From the NCBI RefSeq assembly GCF_024707545.1, contig NZ_CP062229.1, forward strand, positions 7,173,501-7,237,500: a stretch of DNA of 64,000 nt, written 5' to 3'. This DNA comes from Mesorhizobium onobrychidis. Its GTDB lineage: Bacteria > Pseudomonadota > Alphaproteobacteria > Rhizobiales > Rhizobiaceae. Shown here in pieces: positions 8,932 through 24,841 of the stretch. The position numbers and the translations under genes are program-made. The notes under the pieces are model-generated. The model was not told the DNA's origin. It did no database searches and saw nothing but the letters and a program-made list of their open reading frames with translations. Position 1 is the first letter of the stretch. Every line of letters begins with the position of its first letter.

Positions 8932-9860
8932 ATGTATCAGGCCATGACGACCCTGGGCTTCGCGCAGGAGTCGCCCTACAAGGGTCCGATCAAGCTGGAC
9001 GGCGATCCGAAAGGGGCTTCCGTTCTCGTACTCGGCGGCGGACTGGCCGGCATGGTCGCTGCGTACGAGCTCAGCAAGGTCGGTTACAAGGTGCAGGTTC
9101 TGGAGTACAGGGAAAAGCCGGCGGTCGCTGCTGGTCGCTGCGTGGCGGCGACAATTACACCGAACTCGGCGGCTTAGAGCAGGAATGCAAGTTCGACGAG
9201 GGTCTTGATATCAATCCCGGCCCGTGGCGTATCGCTTACCATCACCATGCCGTGCTGGATTACTGCAAGCGGCTCGGCGTCAAACTCGAGGCGTTCGTGC
9301 AGGTGAACCACAACGACTACTTGCATTCGGTCAAGGCGTTCGAAGGCAAGCCGCAGCGCTACCGCCATGTCAGCGCGGATTTCAACGGCCATGTCGCCCA
9401 GCTGCTTTCCAAGGTAACGAAGCAGGGTGGACTCGACCAGGCGGTCTCGACGGAGGACCGGGAGAAGCTGCTGGAAGCGTTGCAGAGCTGGGGCGCGCTT
9501 GACGAAAACCACGCTTACGTCGCTGGCACTCACAGCAGCGAGCGGCGAGGCTTTGATATTGAACCGGGCGGCGGCCAGATGCCGCTGGCCAAGCCATCGC
9601 AGCCGATAGGGCTCTCCGATATCGTGCAATCCGGCCTGTGGAGCAGCCTTAGCACTGGCAGTCTCTATGACTACCAGACCACGATGCTGCAGCCGGTCGG
9701 CGGCATGGACATGATAGCGATGGCGTTCGAGAGGGAAGTCGGCAGCCTTACCAAATACAACGTGAAGGTCACGGAGATCGACCAGGACGACGAAAGCGTC
9801 ACCATCCGCTACGAGGATGCGCGAAAGGGCGGCGAGGCGCAGACCGCCACCGCTGACTGG
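8932..9860 (+). pseudogene. Broken FAD-dependent amine/L-amino-acid oxidase
   Basis: The first frame has the Rossmann FAD motif VLVLGGGLAGMVAAYELSKVGYKVQVLE near residue 32 and stops soon after. A second frame resumes with ELGGLEQECKFDEG and continues as a flavin monoamine oxidase (NPGPWRIAYHHHAVLDYC, MLQPVGGMDMIAMAFER, VTEIDQDDESV). The shift falls at about 9120-9180. Near 9860 the oxidase sequence stops and an unrelated helicase-like sequence begins, so the C-terminal substrate- and FAD-binding half is missing. A complete enzyme would oxidise an L-amino acid to a keto acid, ammonia and hydrogen peroxide. Non-functional here. Confidence 0.75.
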
Positions 9861-10195
9861 TGTATGAGCGGCAAATCGCGGTCGAGGACGATGACAGTAC
9901 GGTCCGCCATCTGCATCCCGATTTCTACTATCCGCAGACCGACACGGTGCATGAGCATTTCGCGCTCAACGCCGACGGAACCTCCCCATTTGCGGATTAT
10001 GTTCAGCACGCTGAGAGCAAACGGCAGGCCTATCGGCGGAAGGAGATCGATTTTTTCGAGACCACTTTGGCGCAGGCGAGCAGCGAGACGCTGCTCAGCA
10101 CACTCGAATTGGAGTTGGCGCGGCGCGCGGTTCACTTCCAGCGCAAGAGCTATGCCGAGATCACGAAGGCGGGCCACGCTTTTCTGGCGGCCCTA
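9860..10195 (+). pseudogene. UvrD-type helicase fragment
   Basis: From about 9860 a different frame reads VRHLHPDFYYPQTDTVHEHFAL, then SKRQAYRRKEIDFFETT. The pattern of DFYYP, a YHEHFAL-like motif, KR and ETTSA resembles the nuclease-like insert of certain UvrD/DNA helicase IV-type proteins. It lacks both ends and is joined directly to the amine oxidase remnant, so this is a deletion junction. Family assignment is by recall and is moderate at best. Confidence 0.45.
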
Positions 10196-10221
10196 AGCAC
10201 GTGCAATGCGTGTCCAAAGCC

Positions 10222-10285
10222 TGACAGTGGCGGACAAAATGTCAGGTTCAGAACAAACATTGGCAAAAATGTCAGGTTCATTACA
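10222..10285 (+). repeat. IS21-like terminal segment with two direct repeats
   Basis: The 15-base unit aaaatgtcaggttca occurs at 10236-10250 and 10266-10280, 30 bases apart, after tgacagtggcgga. Multiple short repeats inside a TGA/TGT-starting end are typical of IS21-family termini. No istA or istB gene is present, so this is an end left after deletion. Confidence 0.5.
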
Positions 10286-10458
10286 ACCGGCCATGTGGGG
10301 CACTGCAGAGGTTTTTCAAAGCATATTCATGCACTTACCGCGCGCTGAGCCCGCTGGCAAGGCCCTTGCAACCCTTGAGCAGGACGGCACGCAATGGAGC
10401 AAGACGAGGATGTTCTCTCCCCTGAACCGGGTGCCGTCTATGACAGGGAAATAAGCTC

Positions 10459-11625
10459 GTGCAGAAAATCTCGCAACCTTTGACAACAGCTTTGGAGAGC
10501 AACGTAGTGTTGCAGATCGAGTCCCCGGCTCCTTCGATTCAAGCGGAAACCTGGCTGCGTGGCGAGCCCCTCACCAGCTTCGAGCCCGGCAAAGTGTACA
10601 TCGTCGAATTTTGGGCAACTTGGTGCGCCCCTTGTGTGGACGCGATGCCCCATCTGATCCAGCTGCAGGAGAAATACAAGGACAGCGGCGTTGAGATCGT
10701 CGGAGTCGCGGCTTCTGAACGCGCTCCGACGGCCGATGAGGCCCGAAGCAAGTTGGACGCTTGGTTGACCGAAAAGCTCACGGATCTGAACTTTCGGATC
10801 GCGTTCGACTCCACAGGCGAAATGAAAAAGCTTTGGATGGAGCCCAGCTTTTCTTTCGGGATTCCGACCTCGTTCGTGGTCGACCGAGATGGTCACATCG
10901 CCTTTATCGGTGGTCCGACGGAACTCGATGAGGTCTTGCCGAAGGTGCTTAACGGCAGCTGGCGCAGCAGCGATCAGGCAAAATCCGCCGATGCGGAGCG
11001 GATCGCGGAAGGCGAAACCATGGCGCGCGAACAAGCGCTGACCAAGCCCATATACGACAAATTTCGGCCGGCAATGGAGGCCGAGGATTGGAAGACGGCG
11101 CTCTCGGTAATCGAAGAGGGCATCACCTTGATGCCGGACAACCTCAATTTCCGCGTGCGTCATGCGCAACTGTTGCTTCACAATATGCGCGACATGCAGG
11201 CCGGCTTGCCCGTAATGCGCCAATTCGTTCGCGACGCGATCGACAGAAAGTCCTGGGGATGGATGTATTGGGCGCTATTCCAACTCTTCACGCCGGGCTT
11301 TGATTATTCCGGCTTTCCGTCTGCTGAGCGCTTCGCGATGGGTGAAGAGCTGTCCAAACACATCGTGGCACTGCCGCAAGGCGACGGCTATAAGTTCCTG
11401 TCTTATCCGGTGGTCGCTCAGTACTATCATGAGAGCGGCAAAGATCGCGCCATCGAGTTGGTCGAGCAGGCACTGAAAGCGCTGGAGGGTCCGGAGCCTA
11501 TCTCGGACGACCTGAAACAGTCCCTTCTACCGGAGTTGCTGCAGGCTCTGGCCAACTACAAGGGTGAGAAGGTTTGTTACGGCGCTCTCTGTGTGGCTCC
11601 GCAAAAGGATTCTCCCAAAAGGTGA
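10459..11625 (+). CDS. TlpA-like thioredoxin-fold protein with C-terminal helical repeats
   Basis: 388 residues from GTG. The thioredoxin-fold domain spans residues about 20-170: VEFWATWCAPCVDAMPHL carries the redox CXXC motif (Cys-Ala-Pro-Cys), and GIPTSFVVDRDGHIAFIGG the cis-Pro region. Residues about 200-370 are alpha-helical and tetratricopeptide-like. TlpA/ResA relatives are periplasmic or membrane-anchored, but this copy shows no signal peptide; an in-frame TGA lies six codons upstream of the GTG. The gene begins just after the IS21-like end, so its original N terminus was probably cut away. It may still be made as a cytosolic protein; a role in thiol exchange is inferred from the motif alone. 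Confidence 0.8.
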   Translation: MQKISQPLTTALESNVVLQIESPAPSIQAETWLRGEPLTSFEPGKVYIVEFWATWCAPCVDAMPHLIQLQEKYKDSGVEIVGVAASERAPTADEARSKLDAWLTEKLTDLNFRIAFDSTGEMKKLWMEPSFSFGIPTSFVVDRDGHIAFIGGPTELDEVLPKVLNGSWRSSDQAKSADAERIAEGETMAREQALTKPIYDKFRPAMEAEDWKTALSVIEEGITLMPDNLNFRVRHAQLLLHNMRDMQAGLPVMRQFVRDAIDRKSWGWMYWALFQLFTPGFDYSGFPSAERFAMGEELSKHIVALPQGDGYKFLSYPVVAQYYHESGKDRAIELVEQALKALEGPEPISDDLKQSLLPELLQALANYKGEKVCYGALCVAPQKDSPKR

Positions 11626-12023
11626 AAGGGGCGGCCAAGGAGGAAACCAAAGAAGGGGCGATAGTCGGAATGGCTTACTGGCCAATTCGTCCATTTCCCT
11701 GACGTGGTTGTGCAAATAGGCCGGCCCAGGCGTCCAGCCCAGCCTCGCTGTTATCCGCAAACACGTGACCGACAAGGAGAAGACGTGCCTGATCACCTCA
11801 CCAAAACATACTGCCGCCGCGGGCCTCCCGGACCATCAAAAATGGCACTGGAGTAAGACTTGGAACATGAAGAAGGTTACTAGCCAGCTCGACGCTGCCC
11901 ACCGACCCACCTGCTCCCACAGGGAAGACGGGGAGGCAGCCGACCGCCTATCTCAGCGCCACGATAGCACTCGCACGCTCCGGCAACGGAGAACCGTTCA
12001 ACATCCGCACCAGGACATCCAAA
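11626..12023. other. groESL upstream region
   Basis: No gene seen. It should hold the groESL promoter. A half-site resembling CIRCE (agcactc, 11965-11971) is present, but no matching gagtgct follows at the right spacing, so HrcA control through a full CIRCE is not supported by sequence. No clear -24/-12 element was found. Confidence 0.5.
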
Positions 12024-12320
12024 ATGGCAAAATCCAATTTCCGGCCGCTGCATGACCGCGTGGTCGTTCGTCGGGTCGAATCCGAATCCAAGACCGCAGG
12101 CGGGATCATCATCCCGGATACGGCGAAGGAAAAGCCGCAGGAAGGCGAGATCATCGCCATCGGTTCCGGCGCCCGCGACGAAGCCGGCAAGCTCGTCCCG
12201 CTCGACGTCAAGGCCGGCGACCGCATCCTGTTCGGCAAGTGGTCGGGCACCGAAGTCAAGCTCAATGGCGAAGACCTTCTGATCATGAAGGAATCCGACA
12301 TCATGGGCATCATCGGCTGA
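12024..12320 (+). CDS. groES: Co-chaperonin GroES
   Basis: 98 residues, the standard length. [29 protein letters not shown] includes the mobile loop that binds GroEL, and the C-terminal [11 protein letters not shown], then [13 protein letters not shown] is typical. It forms the heptameric lid of the cytoplasmic folding chamber. It is 65 bases upstream of groEL on the same strand, forming the usual bicistronic operon. Confidence 0.97.
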   Translation: MAKSNFRPLHDRVVVRRVESESKTAGGIIIPDTAKEKPQEGEIIAIGSGARDEAGKLVPLDVKAGDRILFGKWSGTEVKLNGEDLLIMKESDIMGIIG

Positions 12321-12382
12321 CACGCCGCCACCTTTCATCCGCACCATCCAATCTCAATTTAGGGCGAAATGCCCAGGAGTAA

Positions 12383-14050
<1,668 letters not shown>

Positions 14051-14075
14051 GGTCCACGCAGCTCAACAAGCTCGG

Positions 14076-14104
14076 AAGGGCGGCAGTGATGCCGCCCTTT
14101 TCTC
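14076..14104 (+). terminator. Rho-independent terminator after groEL
   Basis: Perfect 10-base stem aagggcggca/tgccgccctt with loop gtga, ending in TTTTCT. It separates groESL from gltB. Confidence 0.9.
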
Positions 14105-14145
14105 TGGCGCGGAGCCAAGCCGGATGCAAGAACGGAGGAAGGACG

Positions 14146-18849
<4,704 letters not shown>

Positions 18850-19100
18850 TGCTGGCTGCCCGGGGGCCAGCTCCCGGCGCCCTCCAAAGTGGGCACCTGA
18901 AGATACGTTTGCGCCTTAACAAGCGTAACGCGTTGCGATCTGAATCGCAGCGCGAACGAAAGGTCGGAAGCACCACGCGGCAACAGCGCTCGCCTGATTC
19001 GAGCCTGCCCGGCTACCCTGTGGACAAGCGCCACCCGAGGGCCACCATATCTGTTCGCCCGCTGGCGATGTATAAATCCAAATACTAACGCGGGTGCAAC

Positions 19101-19390
19101 ATGGCGTTCAAGACCAGCGGCCTCGATAAATTGCAGAAGCAACTCAAGGACGCTCAGCGAGCGTTGCGCGCTCGACGGTGATCTCGTCACATTGCGGTTT
19201 GACTCCAACGAGCCCGGCAGTGTCCTCGCGGCGGTCAGCCAGATGGAGAACTCGGTCGACCGCGTCTTGATCCCTTATTGAGGCAACGAGATCATCGAGA
19301 ATCTCGCCGATCAGATGAAAGAAAGCTACCGGGAGCAGATCCCTGAACGTGCGTCTCAGGCGCGAGCCGATCAGAAAGACGAGGACAAAC
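19101..19390 (+). pseudogene. Frameshifted small hypothetical gene (TIR-linked)
   Basis: It starts MAFKTSGLDKLQKQLKDAQRALRA, stops, and resumes in another frame as LDGDLVTLRFDSNEPGSVLAAVSQMENSVDR. A TGA interrupts before GNEIIENLADQMKESYREQI. The joined sequence matches a small helical family I recall as frequently lying just before TIR-like effector genes. At least one frameshift and one nonsense codon are present, so no full product can be made. Confidence 0.6.
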
Positions 19391-19392
19391 CA

Positions 19393-20200
19393 ATGCAGAC
19401 TGAGAAGTTGCCGGCACTCCTCAGGCAGATCGAGAACACGATCAATGACCTCCGTTGGGCCGAGTCGAATTCCTTCGACCGGCACATAAAGAAACTGTCG
19501 CGCCAACTGCATGACGCCGAGGTTGAAAGCGTCACGCAGCAACTTACCGAAGGCGTCGATTTGGCCGCGTGGTTGAAAGCCGGCGAAGAGACTCAGGGCG
19601 GGAAGGTCGGTTCGGCAACGCTGGAATAGCCCGCGGATCATGACGCCGAGCTCGGGACCGTCATCAGCTTGGTCGACAAGTTCGCGACTGAGATCACGTC
19701 ATGCGGACCCTCCACATCGAGGAGGCCGTCAAAATACCCGCGAAAACAAAGCCAGCCGCCCGCAAAGTCTTTGTCGTTCATGGGCATCAGGACGGCGCCC
19801 GCGAGGCAGTAGCCCGATTCTTGGAGAAGCTGGGTTCGAGGCAATCATCCTCATGGAACAAGCCAACCAAGGTCGCACAATCATCGAGAAGTTCGAAGCT
19901 CATGGAGACGTTGGCTACGCTGTCGTGGTGCTGACCCCTGGCGACGAGGGTAACACCAAGGCGAAACCGTCCCAGCCGCGTGCACGCCAGAACGTTATTT
20001 TTGAACTGGGCTATTTCGTTTGCAGATTGGGCCGAAGCCGAATCATGGCCCTTGTGGAGGGTCAGATCGAGATACCATCAGATCTTCAAGGCGTGGTGCA
20101 CGAACCCTACACGACAGGGGGCGCGTGGAAACAGGCGTTGAGTCGTGAACTCGCGGCAGCAGGTTTCGAGATCGACTGCAACGTCATCATGAAATCGTAG
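19393..20200 (+). pseudogene. TIR-like nucleotide-binding effector, broken
   Basis: Three frames together rebuild a protein of about 265 residues. The N-terminal helical part (TEKLPALLRQIENTINDLRW) runs to an in-frame TAG at 19627, where relatives have Trp. A second frame has [24 protein letters not shown], and after a shift near 19833 the third reads [36 protein letters not shown] and ARQNVIFELGYFV. These are hallmarks of the predicted nucleotide-binding TIR-like (CAP12/Pycsar-type) family, in which the TIR fold degrades NAD in phage defence. One stop and two frameshifts make it inactive. It stands at the edge of the intact SIR2-HerA cluster. Confidence 0.8.
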
Positions 20201-20493
20201 CGAAACTATCATCACGGCGGACAGAGGCGCGTTGCCGACCGGCTACTTTGGGGCCGCGAGGAGAAAGTCGGCTTTTGGCTTGCAAAACGAGATAGCTGAC
20301 TTTCTACGGATCGGCAGTTGGCTCTGAATTGGCGGGTCATACCCGCTCGTCGTGCTTTGGCGAGAAGCTGGTGATGCGGAAACTTGGTTGACCACCGGTG
20401 CATGAAACTGACGAGCCACCGTGTTGGCGTGCCAACTCGAGTTTCGCCATAGCTTGAGCAGCTTGTGGTATAAATCGATAGGGGGGCAAACAC

Positions 20494-20860
20494 ATGATCC
20501 AGCCCGAACAGGAGCTCGTAGCGCGTGGCTGCGGCAAGTGGTTGGACCCGGACGTTCCGAAGAGCGGCTGGTCCTGCGCATATGTCCAAAGACCTTCACA
20601 AGTTCTGCGAAATGTGCGAGGCGATCCAAATTCGCTTCGTCCATGTCATGCGGCATCCGGCAGGCCTTGAGCTTGAGGCTAGCTGTACTGCGCGGGTCAC
20701 ATGGAAGGCAACCTTGCCGCCGCTAGGGAACGCGACGACGACCGCAAGCGAGCGGCGGAGCGTGCGGCGCGCCGTGAGAAGGCACTGATCAAAGCTCGGA
20801 CCCAACTCGGTCAGATCGATGTTGGAACGAAGAGTCACGATCAGATGTCGTTGCTGGTGA
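20494..20860 (+). pseudogene. Broken zinc-binding protein (CEMC...CAGHMEG type)
   Basis: Pieces in successive frames join to GCGKWLDPDVPKSGWSCAYV, then DLHKFCEMCEAIQIRFVHVM, then CAGHMEGNLAAARERDD and a basic coiled tail. The CxxC pair and the C-AGHMEG block suggest a zinc-binding fold seen in small bacterial hypothetical proteins. Frameshifts lie near 20580 and 20690. The function of the family is unknown to me. Confidence 0.55.
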
Positions 20861-21777
20861 TCCCGACGCCGGAGCGGCTGCGCAAAGTTGTTCGCCCGTC
20901 GCGTTCGCGAAGCCGAGAAGGATGCGAAGGATCATGACTACGTCCTAGAGCACATCGAGCATTCCGACGTTCTGGCTGAAGTCGAATTGGCCATAAGCAC
21001 TGCCAAGGACCGCCTGAAGGATTTGCTGGCTCAGGCGCGAGCCGAGCGAATCGCCTCCGAATTGGAGCATCCGGTCTGGCGGGAGACGCCCAGGGCAACG
21101 GTTCACGACCCCGCAGAAACGACCGCGTCCAGATTTTTCGACGCCCTGACGGTACGTGGAGCGGGCTATACCACCTAGACTAGCCGGCGACACTGAGGTG
21201 ACATGGGCCACGCGACGCTACGATGACATGGATGCGGCAGCGAACGCCGCCCTTGCCGTGCTGCGCCAGAAACTTCGCAAGGCCGGCCGACTTCCCGGAT
21301 GAATGTGATCACCGGTCGTCCGGCCGATTCAAACTCAATGCGGGGCGGCGAGAGGGCAGGAAGGCGGCCCCTTTTGGTCTTCGGTGACCTGATGCTCGGA
21401 TCAGCTTCAATCGCGCCATGGCAGCCGAACGCTCTTCCCACGCGTCGTCTTGGGGGTCAGAAGCGGTCATTCTCCATAGCGAGATGAGGCGTCAACGCGT
21501 TGGCAAATTGTGAATAAAAGCGTGGTGGTGGCCGTCGACAATGCTCGATTCTGCGCAGTTTAGGTCGGCTTCTTAATGTCCGCCTTCGCAGGGCGAATGC
21601 ATACCGCCGGACAACATATTGTGCCGCGCTGGAAGATTGGCAGGGCGCCGAGGATTTCAAGTTATCGGCAAATATTAGCGAAATCTTGAGCCTCTGACGC
21701 GAAGTCAAATACCCACTGCAGCTCAGAGAGTATATACCAATCTCGAATCAGCGTTTGCGGTGTGAAGAGGGGTCTCG
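20861..21777. other. Decayed region upstream of the SIR2 gene
   Basis: A + frame at 20888-21178 is helical and charged (EHIEHSDVLAEVELAISTAKDRLKDLLAQ) but unrecognised. A short tail, MDAAANAALAVLRQKLRKAGRLPG, ends at about 21302. The last 280 bases before the SIR2 start are AT-richer and hold no gene; the SIR2 promoter should be here. Confidence 0.4.
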
Positions 21778-22977
21778 ATGGCGGTAGAACACGACTCGCA
21801 TAAGGTCCTTTCAGACCTGCGAGATCATCTCGCGCGACATGACAAGCCCGTAGCATTTTTTTTTGGGGCGGGCACGTCCTGTGCTGTGCAGATCGCCAGT
21901 AAGGCCGACCCTGCCACCAAGGAGCCAATTATTCCTGCCGTGGCGGGCCTAACCAAGATATGCAAGGCGGATGTCGCTACTTTAGGCCCAAAGTTTGCCG
22001 ATGCTTGGAGCCGCATTGAAGCAAATATCGCTGCTCTTGGCCAAATCCCACACGTTGAGAACATACTTTCGCGGCTTCGAATGATGCTCGGCGCCATTGG
22101 TGGGTCCGACACTTTGGTTGGCCTGACAATCGGCGAGATACAGCAGTTGGAAGAGTCCGTCCGAAAGACCATCGCGAGAGTGGTGAACCCCGAACTTACA
22201 GCCCTTACCCTGGATTCCCCGCACAGGCTCTTCGCTCGATGGCTCAGTAAAACGGTTCGTCGCACGCCCGTAGAGATATTTACCGTGAACTACGATGTCC
22301 TCCTTGAGCACGCGTTAGAAGCCGAGCGTGTGCCCTTGTTTGATGGATTTGTCGGTAGCTACCAGCCTTTCTTCAACTCTGACAGCCTTAGACGGACTGA
22401 AGCGGCACCTGCCGCGGCCTGGGCAAGACTGTGGAAGATGCACGGTTCGGTTACCTGGCGTCGTGTCGACCAAGACGGAAAGATGCGCGTGATCCGCACC
22501 ACGCCTGATGGCTCAGGCGAGATGATTTATCCCTCTTTCGAGAAGTATGACGAGTCAAGGCAACAGCCCTATTCCGCCTTTTCAGACCGTCTCGGCCGTT
22601 TCCTTGACCAAGAGGACGCGTTGCTGGTGAGTGTGGGCTATAGCTTCGGGGACGAGCACATCAATAACCTGCTGTTTGGTTCCCTGGAGAACCGCAGCAG
22701 GGCGCACGCATATGCCCTACAGTTCAGTGAACCACCCGTAACAAGCGACCTTGCCAAGCGCGCCGCGCAACGTCCTAATATGCTTGTGCTTGGCCCCGAC
22801 CAGGGGTGCATTGGGGGGCGGCAGGGCCCTTGGCGCAAGGACGGCGCAACCAGTTCTGAGGATGGGGCTTTCATTGCGACGCCGGGCGCCACCGCAGGCG
22901 CACCGGCCTCCGCTGTCTCCATGAAAATCGGCGATTTCAGCGTGTTCTGCAAGTTCTTGCAGAACATGACGGAGTAG
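21778..22977 (+). CDS. SIR2-domain NADase (SIR2-HerA defence)
   Basis: 399 residues. The SIR2 fold shows FFFGAGTS (residues 27-34, nucleotide loop), IFTVNYDVLLEHAL near 165-178 with the catalytic-site Asn-Tyr-Asp, KMHGSVTW near 220 with the catalytic His, and LLVSVGYSFGDEHINNLLF near 282-300. In anti-phage SIR2 proteins this fold depletes NAD when phage is sensed, which stops the infection. The next gene, herA, starts 7 bases downstream, so the pair is the established SIR2-HerA system, in which SIR2 and a HerA hexamer form a large complex. Codon use is less GC-biased than in the core genes, consistent with horizontal gain. Confidence 0.9.
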   Translation: MAVEHDSHKVLSDLRDHLARHDKPVAFFFGAGTSCAVQIASKADPATKEPIIPAVAGLTKICKADVATLGPKFADAWSRIEANIAALGQIPHVENILSRLRMMLGAIGGSDTLVGLTIGEIQQLEESVRKTIARVVNPELTALTLDSPHRLFARWLSKTVRRTPVEIFTVNYDVLLEHALEAERVPLFDGFVGSYQPFFNSDSLRRTEAAPAAAWARLWKMHGSVTWRRVDQDGKMRVIRTTPDGSGEMIYPSFEKYDESRQQPYSAFSDRLGRFLDQEDALLVSVGYSFGDEHINNLLFGSLENRSRAHAYALQFSEPPVTSDLAKRAAQRPNMLVLGPDQGCIGGRQGPWRKDGATSSEDGAFIATPGATAGAPASAVSMKIGDFSVFCKFLQNMTE

Positions 22978-22984
22978 AAAGTCA

Positions 22985-24841
22985 ATGGGCATTTCGGAAC
23001 CCACCTACATCGGCCAAGTTGGGTCGGTTAGCGGCTCGGTAGTGCGAGTAAGGCTGCGGGACGACCTTAGATCTACATTGGTGATGATTGCGGGCGAGTC
23101 GTATCGAATTGGCCAAATAGGCGGGTTTCTGCGTGTCCCGCTGGGTTACACTCACCTATATGCGGTTTGCACGCAGATTGGTGCTGATGCCGCCCCCGGC
23201 GGAGTGCCAGAGCCGCCACTCAACACACCTCTCGACCTCGACGGAGCTTCTCAACTCTCAGGTTTTCGGTGGATGACCATTGTGTTGTTCGGAGAGGCGA
23301 TGGGGAAGCGGTTTGAACGAGGTGTCGGCCAGTACCCAACTGTGGGTGACGAAGTGCACTTGGTTACAAAGGATGATCTGGAAGTCATCTATGGTTGGTC
23401 CCAAGGTAAGAAGGGGACCATTTCAGTAGGTCAGATAGCGGGCGCTTCAGGAATTAGCGCGGACGTAAGTATTCCGGGACTCGTAAGCCGACACAGTGCC
23501 ATCGTCGGTTCGACTGGCTCCGGTAAGTCCAACCTGGTAGCGGTGTTGCTCGAAGCCGCCTCGTCTGGGAGTTTCCCCAATGCGAGAATCGTTGTCATCG
23601 ACCCGCACGGCGAGTACGCTTCAGCGTTGGGTGATCGTGCGTACGTGTTTCGGGTGCGACCGGATACAGCCGCAAGCGAAAAGCACCTCTACGTGCCCTA
23701 TTGGGCTCTGCCGTTTTCTGAGCTGATTGAGCTGACCCTGGGTGGGGTGCAGCCTAACCATGAAGCAGCAATCCGAGACCTAGTTCTCGACATGAAGGTC
23801 GCATCGGCAAAACTTCTCCCGAACCCACCACCTCCCGAGACGCTGACGGCAGACTCCCCTGTTCCCTTTAGCATCAGGCAACTTTGGTTCGACCTAGATC
23901 GCTTCGAAAGGCTGACTTTCAAAACGAACAGTCAACTTCCGGCCGATGCGTATGAGCCAGATGACGCAGGAAACGCGCAGCTGTTGCAGTCTGCCAAATT
24001 TCCCGCAGCGTCCGCCTACAATACGGCTCCATACAAGAACGGCAAGAAGCGCAACTTGGAGAGACAGTTGGACTTCATGCGCATCCGGCTCCGGGACGGA
24101 CGATTTTCGTTCCTTTTCGAGCCGGGAGACTACGCTGTAGCAACGACCGGGGAGGTCAACAAGGACCTAGACAGTCTCGTCAGGGAATGGATCGGGCACG
24201 AGAGACCCGTAAGCGTCTTTGACGTGTCTGAACTGCCCTCCGAGGTCTTGCCCACCATCGTCGGGACGATGCTGCGTGTGGTGTATGATTTGCTCTTTTG
24301 GGCACAGGACCTGGCAATGGGAGGCAGACAACAGCCGCTGCTAATTGTCATCGATGAAGCCCATCGCTTTGTCCCAGAAGGGAGTGGCAGTGCCGCTCAC
24401 CGCACGTTGTCGACAATTGCAAAAGAGGGTCGCAAGTATGGAACCGGGCTCATGCTCGTGACTCAACGTCCGTCGGAGGTTGACAGTGCGGTGCTGAGTC
24501 AGTGCGGTTCGCTAATTGCACTCAGGCTTACAAACGCGTCTGACAGAAGCAAGGTTGGGGCCGCGGTTCCCGACGACCTTGGGGGGCTGGTAGATCAGTT
24601 GTCTTCCCTGAGGACCGGTGAGGGCATCTTTGTTGGCGAAGTAATGCCCATACCTTCGAGGGTTCGTGTTCGTAAAGCTATGCACAAGCCGATGGGAGAC
24701 GACCCAAAGCTACCAGAGGCCTGGCAGGTCGTCCCGCGACCAGAGGGAAAGCTGTATACAAAGGCGCTAAGCATGTGGCGTAGGCAGACCACGTCGACCG
24801 AGGATGAGGCGACGAAAGCAGAGGGGGATTCAGATGCCTGA
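22985..24841 (+). CDS. herA: HerA-type DNA-translocase ATPase
   Basis: 618 residues. The N-terminal HAS-barrel (GQVGSVSGSVVRVRL) is followed by the Walker A motif GSTGSGKSN (175-183), VVIDPHGEYASALG near 208, Walker B LLIVIDEAHRFVPEG near 451-465, the sensor segment LMLVTQRPSEVDSAVLSQCGS and a likely Arg finger region. HerA proteins form hexameric rings. In the SIR2-HerA system the ring scaffolds the SIR2 subunits and stimulates NADase or nuclease action. It is tightly coupled to the upstream SIR2 gene (7-base gap), and its last 8 bases overlap the KTSC gene, so all three are one transcript. Confidence 0.92.
   Translation: MGISEPTYIGQVGSVSGSVVRVRLRDDLRSTLVMIAGESYRIGQIGGFLRVPLGYTHLYAVCTQIGADAAPGGVPEPPLNTPLDLDGASQLSGFRWMTIVLFGEAMGKRFERGVGQYPTVGDEVHLVTKDDLEVIYGWSQGKKGTISVGQIAGASGISADVSIPGLVSRHSAIVGSTGSGKSNLVAVLLEAASSGSFPNARIVVIDPHGEYASALGDRAYVFRVRPDTAASEKHLYVPYWALPFSELIELTLGGVQPNHEAAIRDLVLDMKVASAKLLPNPPPPETLTADSPVPFSIRQLWFDLDRFERLTFKTNSQLPADAYEPDDAGNAQLLQSAKFPAASAYNTAPYKNGKKRNLERQLDFMRIRLRDGRFSFLFEPGDYAVATTGEVNKDLDSLVREWIGHERPVSVFDVSELPSEVLPTIVGTMLRVVYDLLFWAQDLAMGGRQQPLLIVIDEAHRFVPEGSGSAAHRTLSTIAKEGRKYGTGLMLVTQRPSEVDSAVLSQCGSLIALRLTNASDRSKVGAAVPDDLGGLVDQLSSLRTGEGIFVGEVMPIPSRVRVRKAMHKPMGDDPKLPEAWQVVPRPEGKLYTKALSMWRRQTTSTEDEATKAEGDSDA

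Noticed and set aside
11965..11971. CIRCE element before groES
   Set aside because: Only one half-site-like heptamer is present; the inverted partner is missing.
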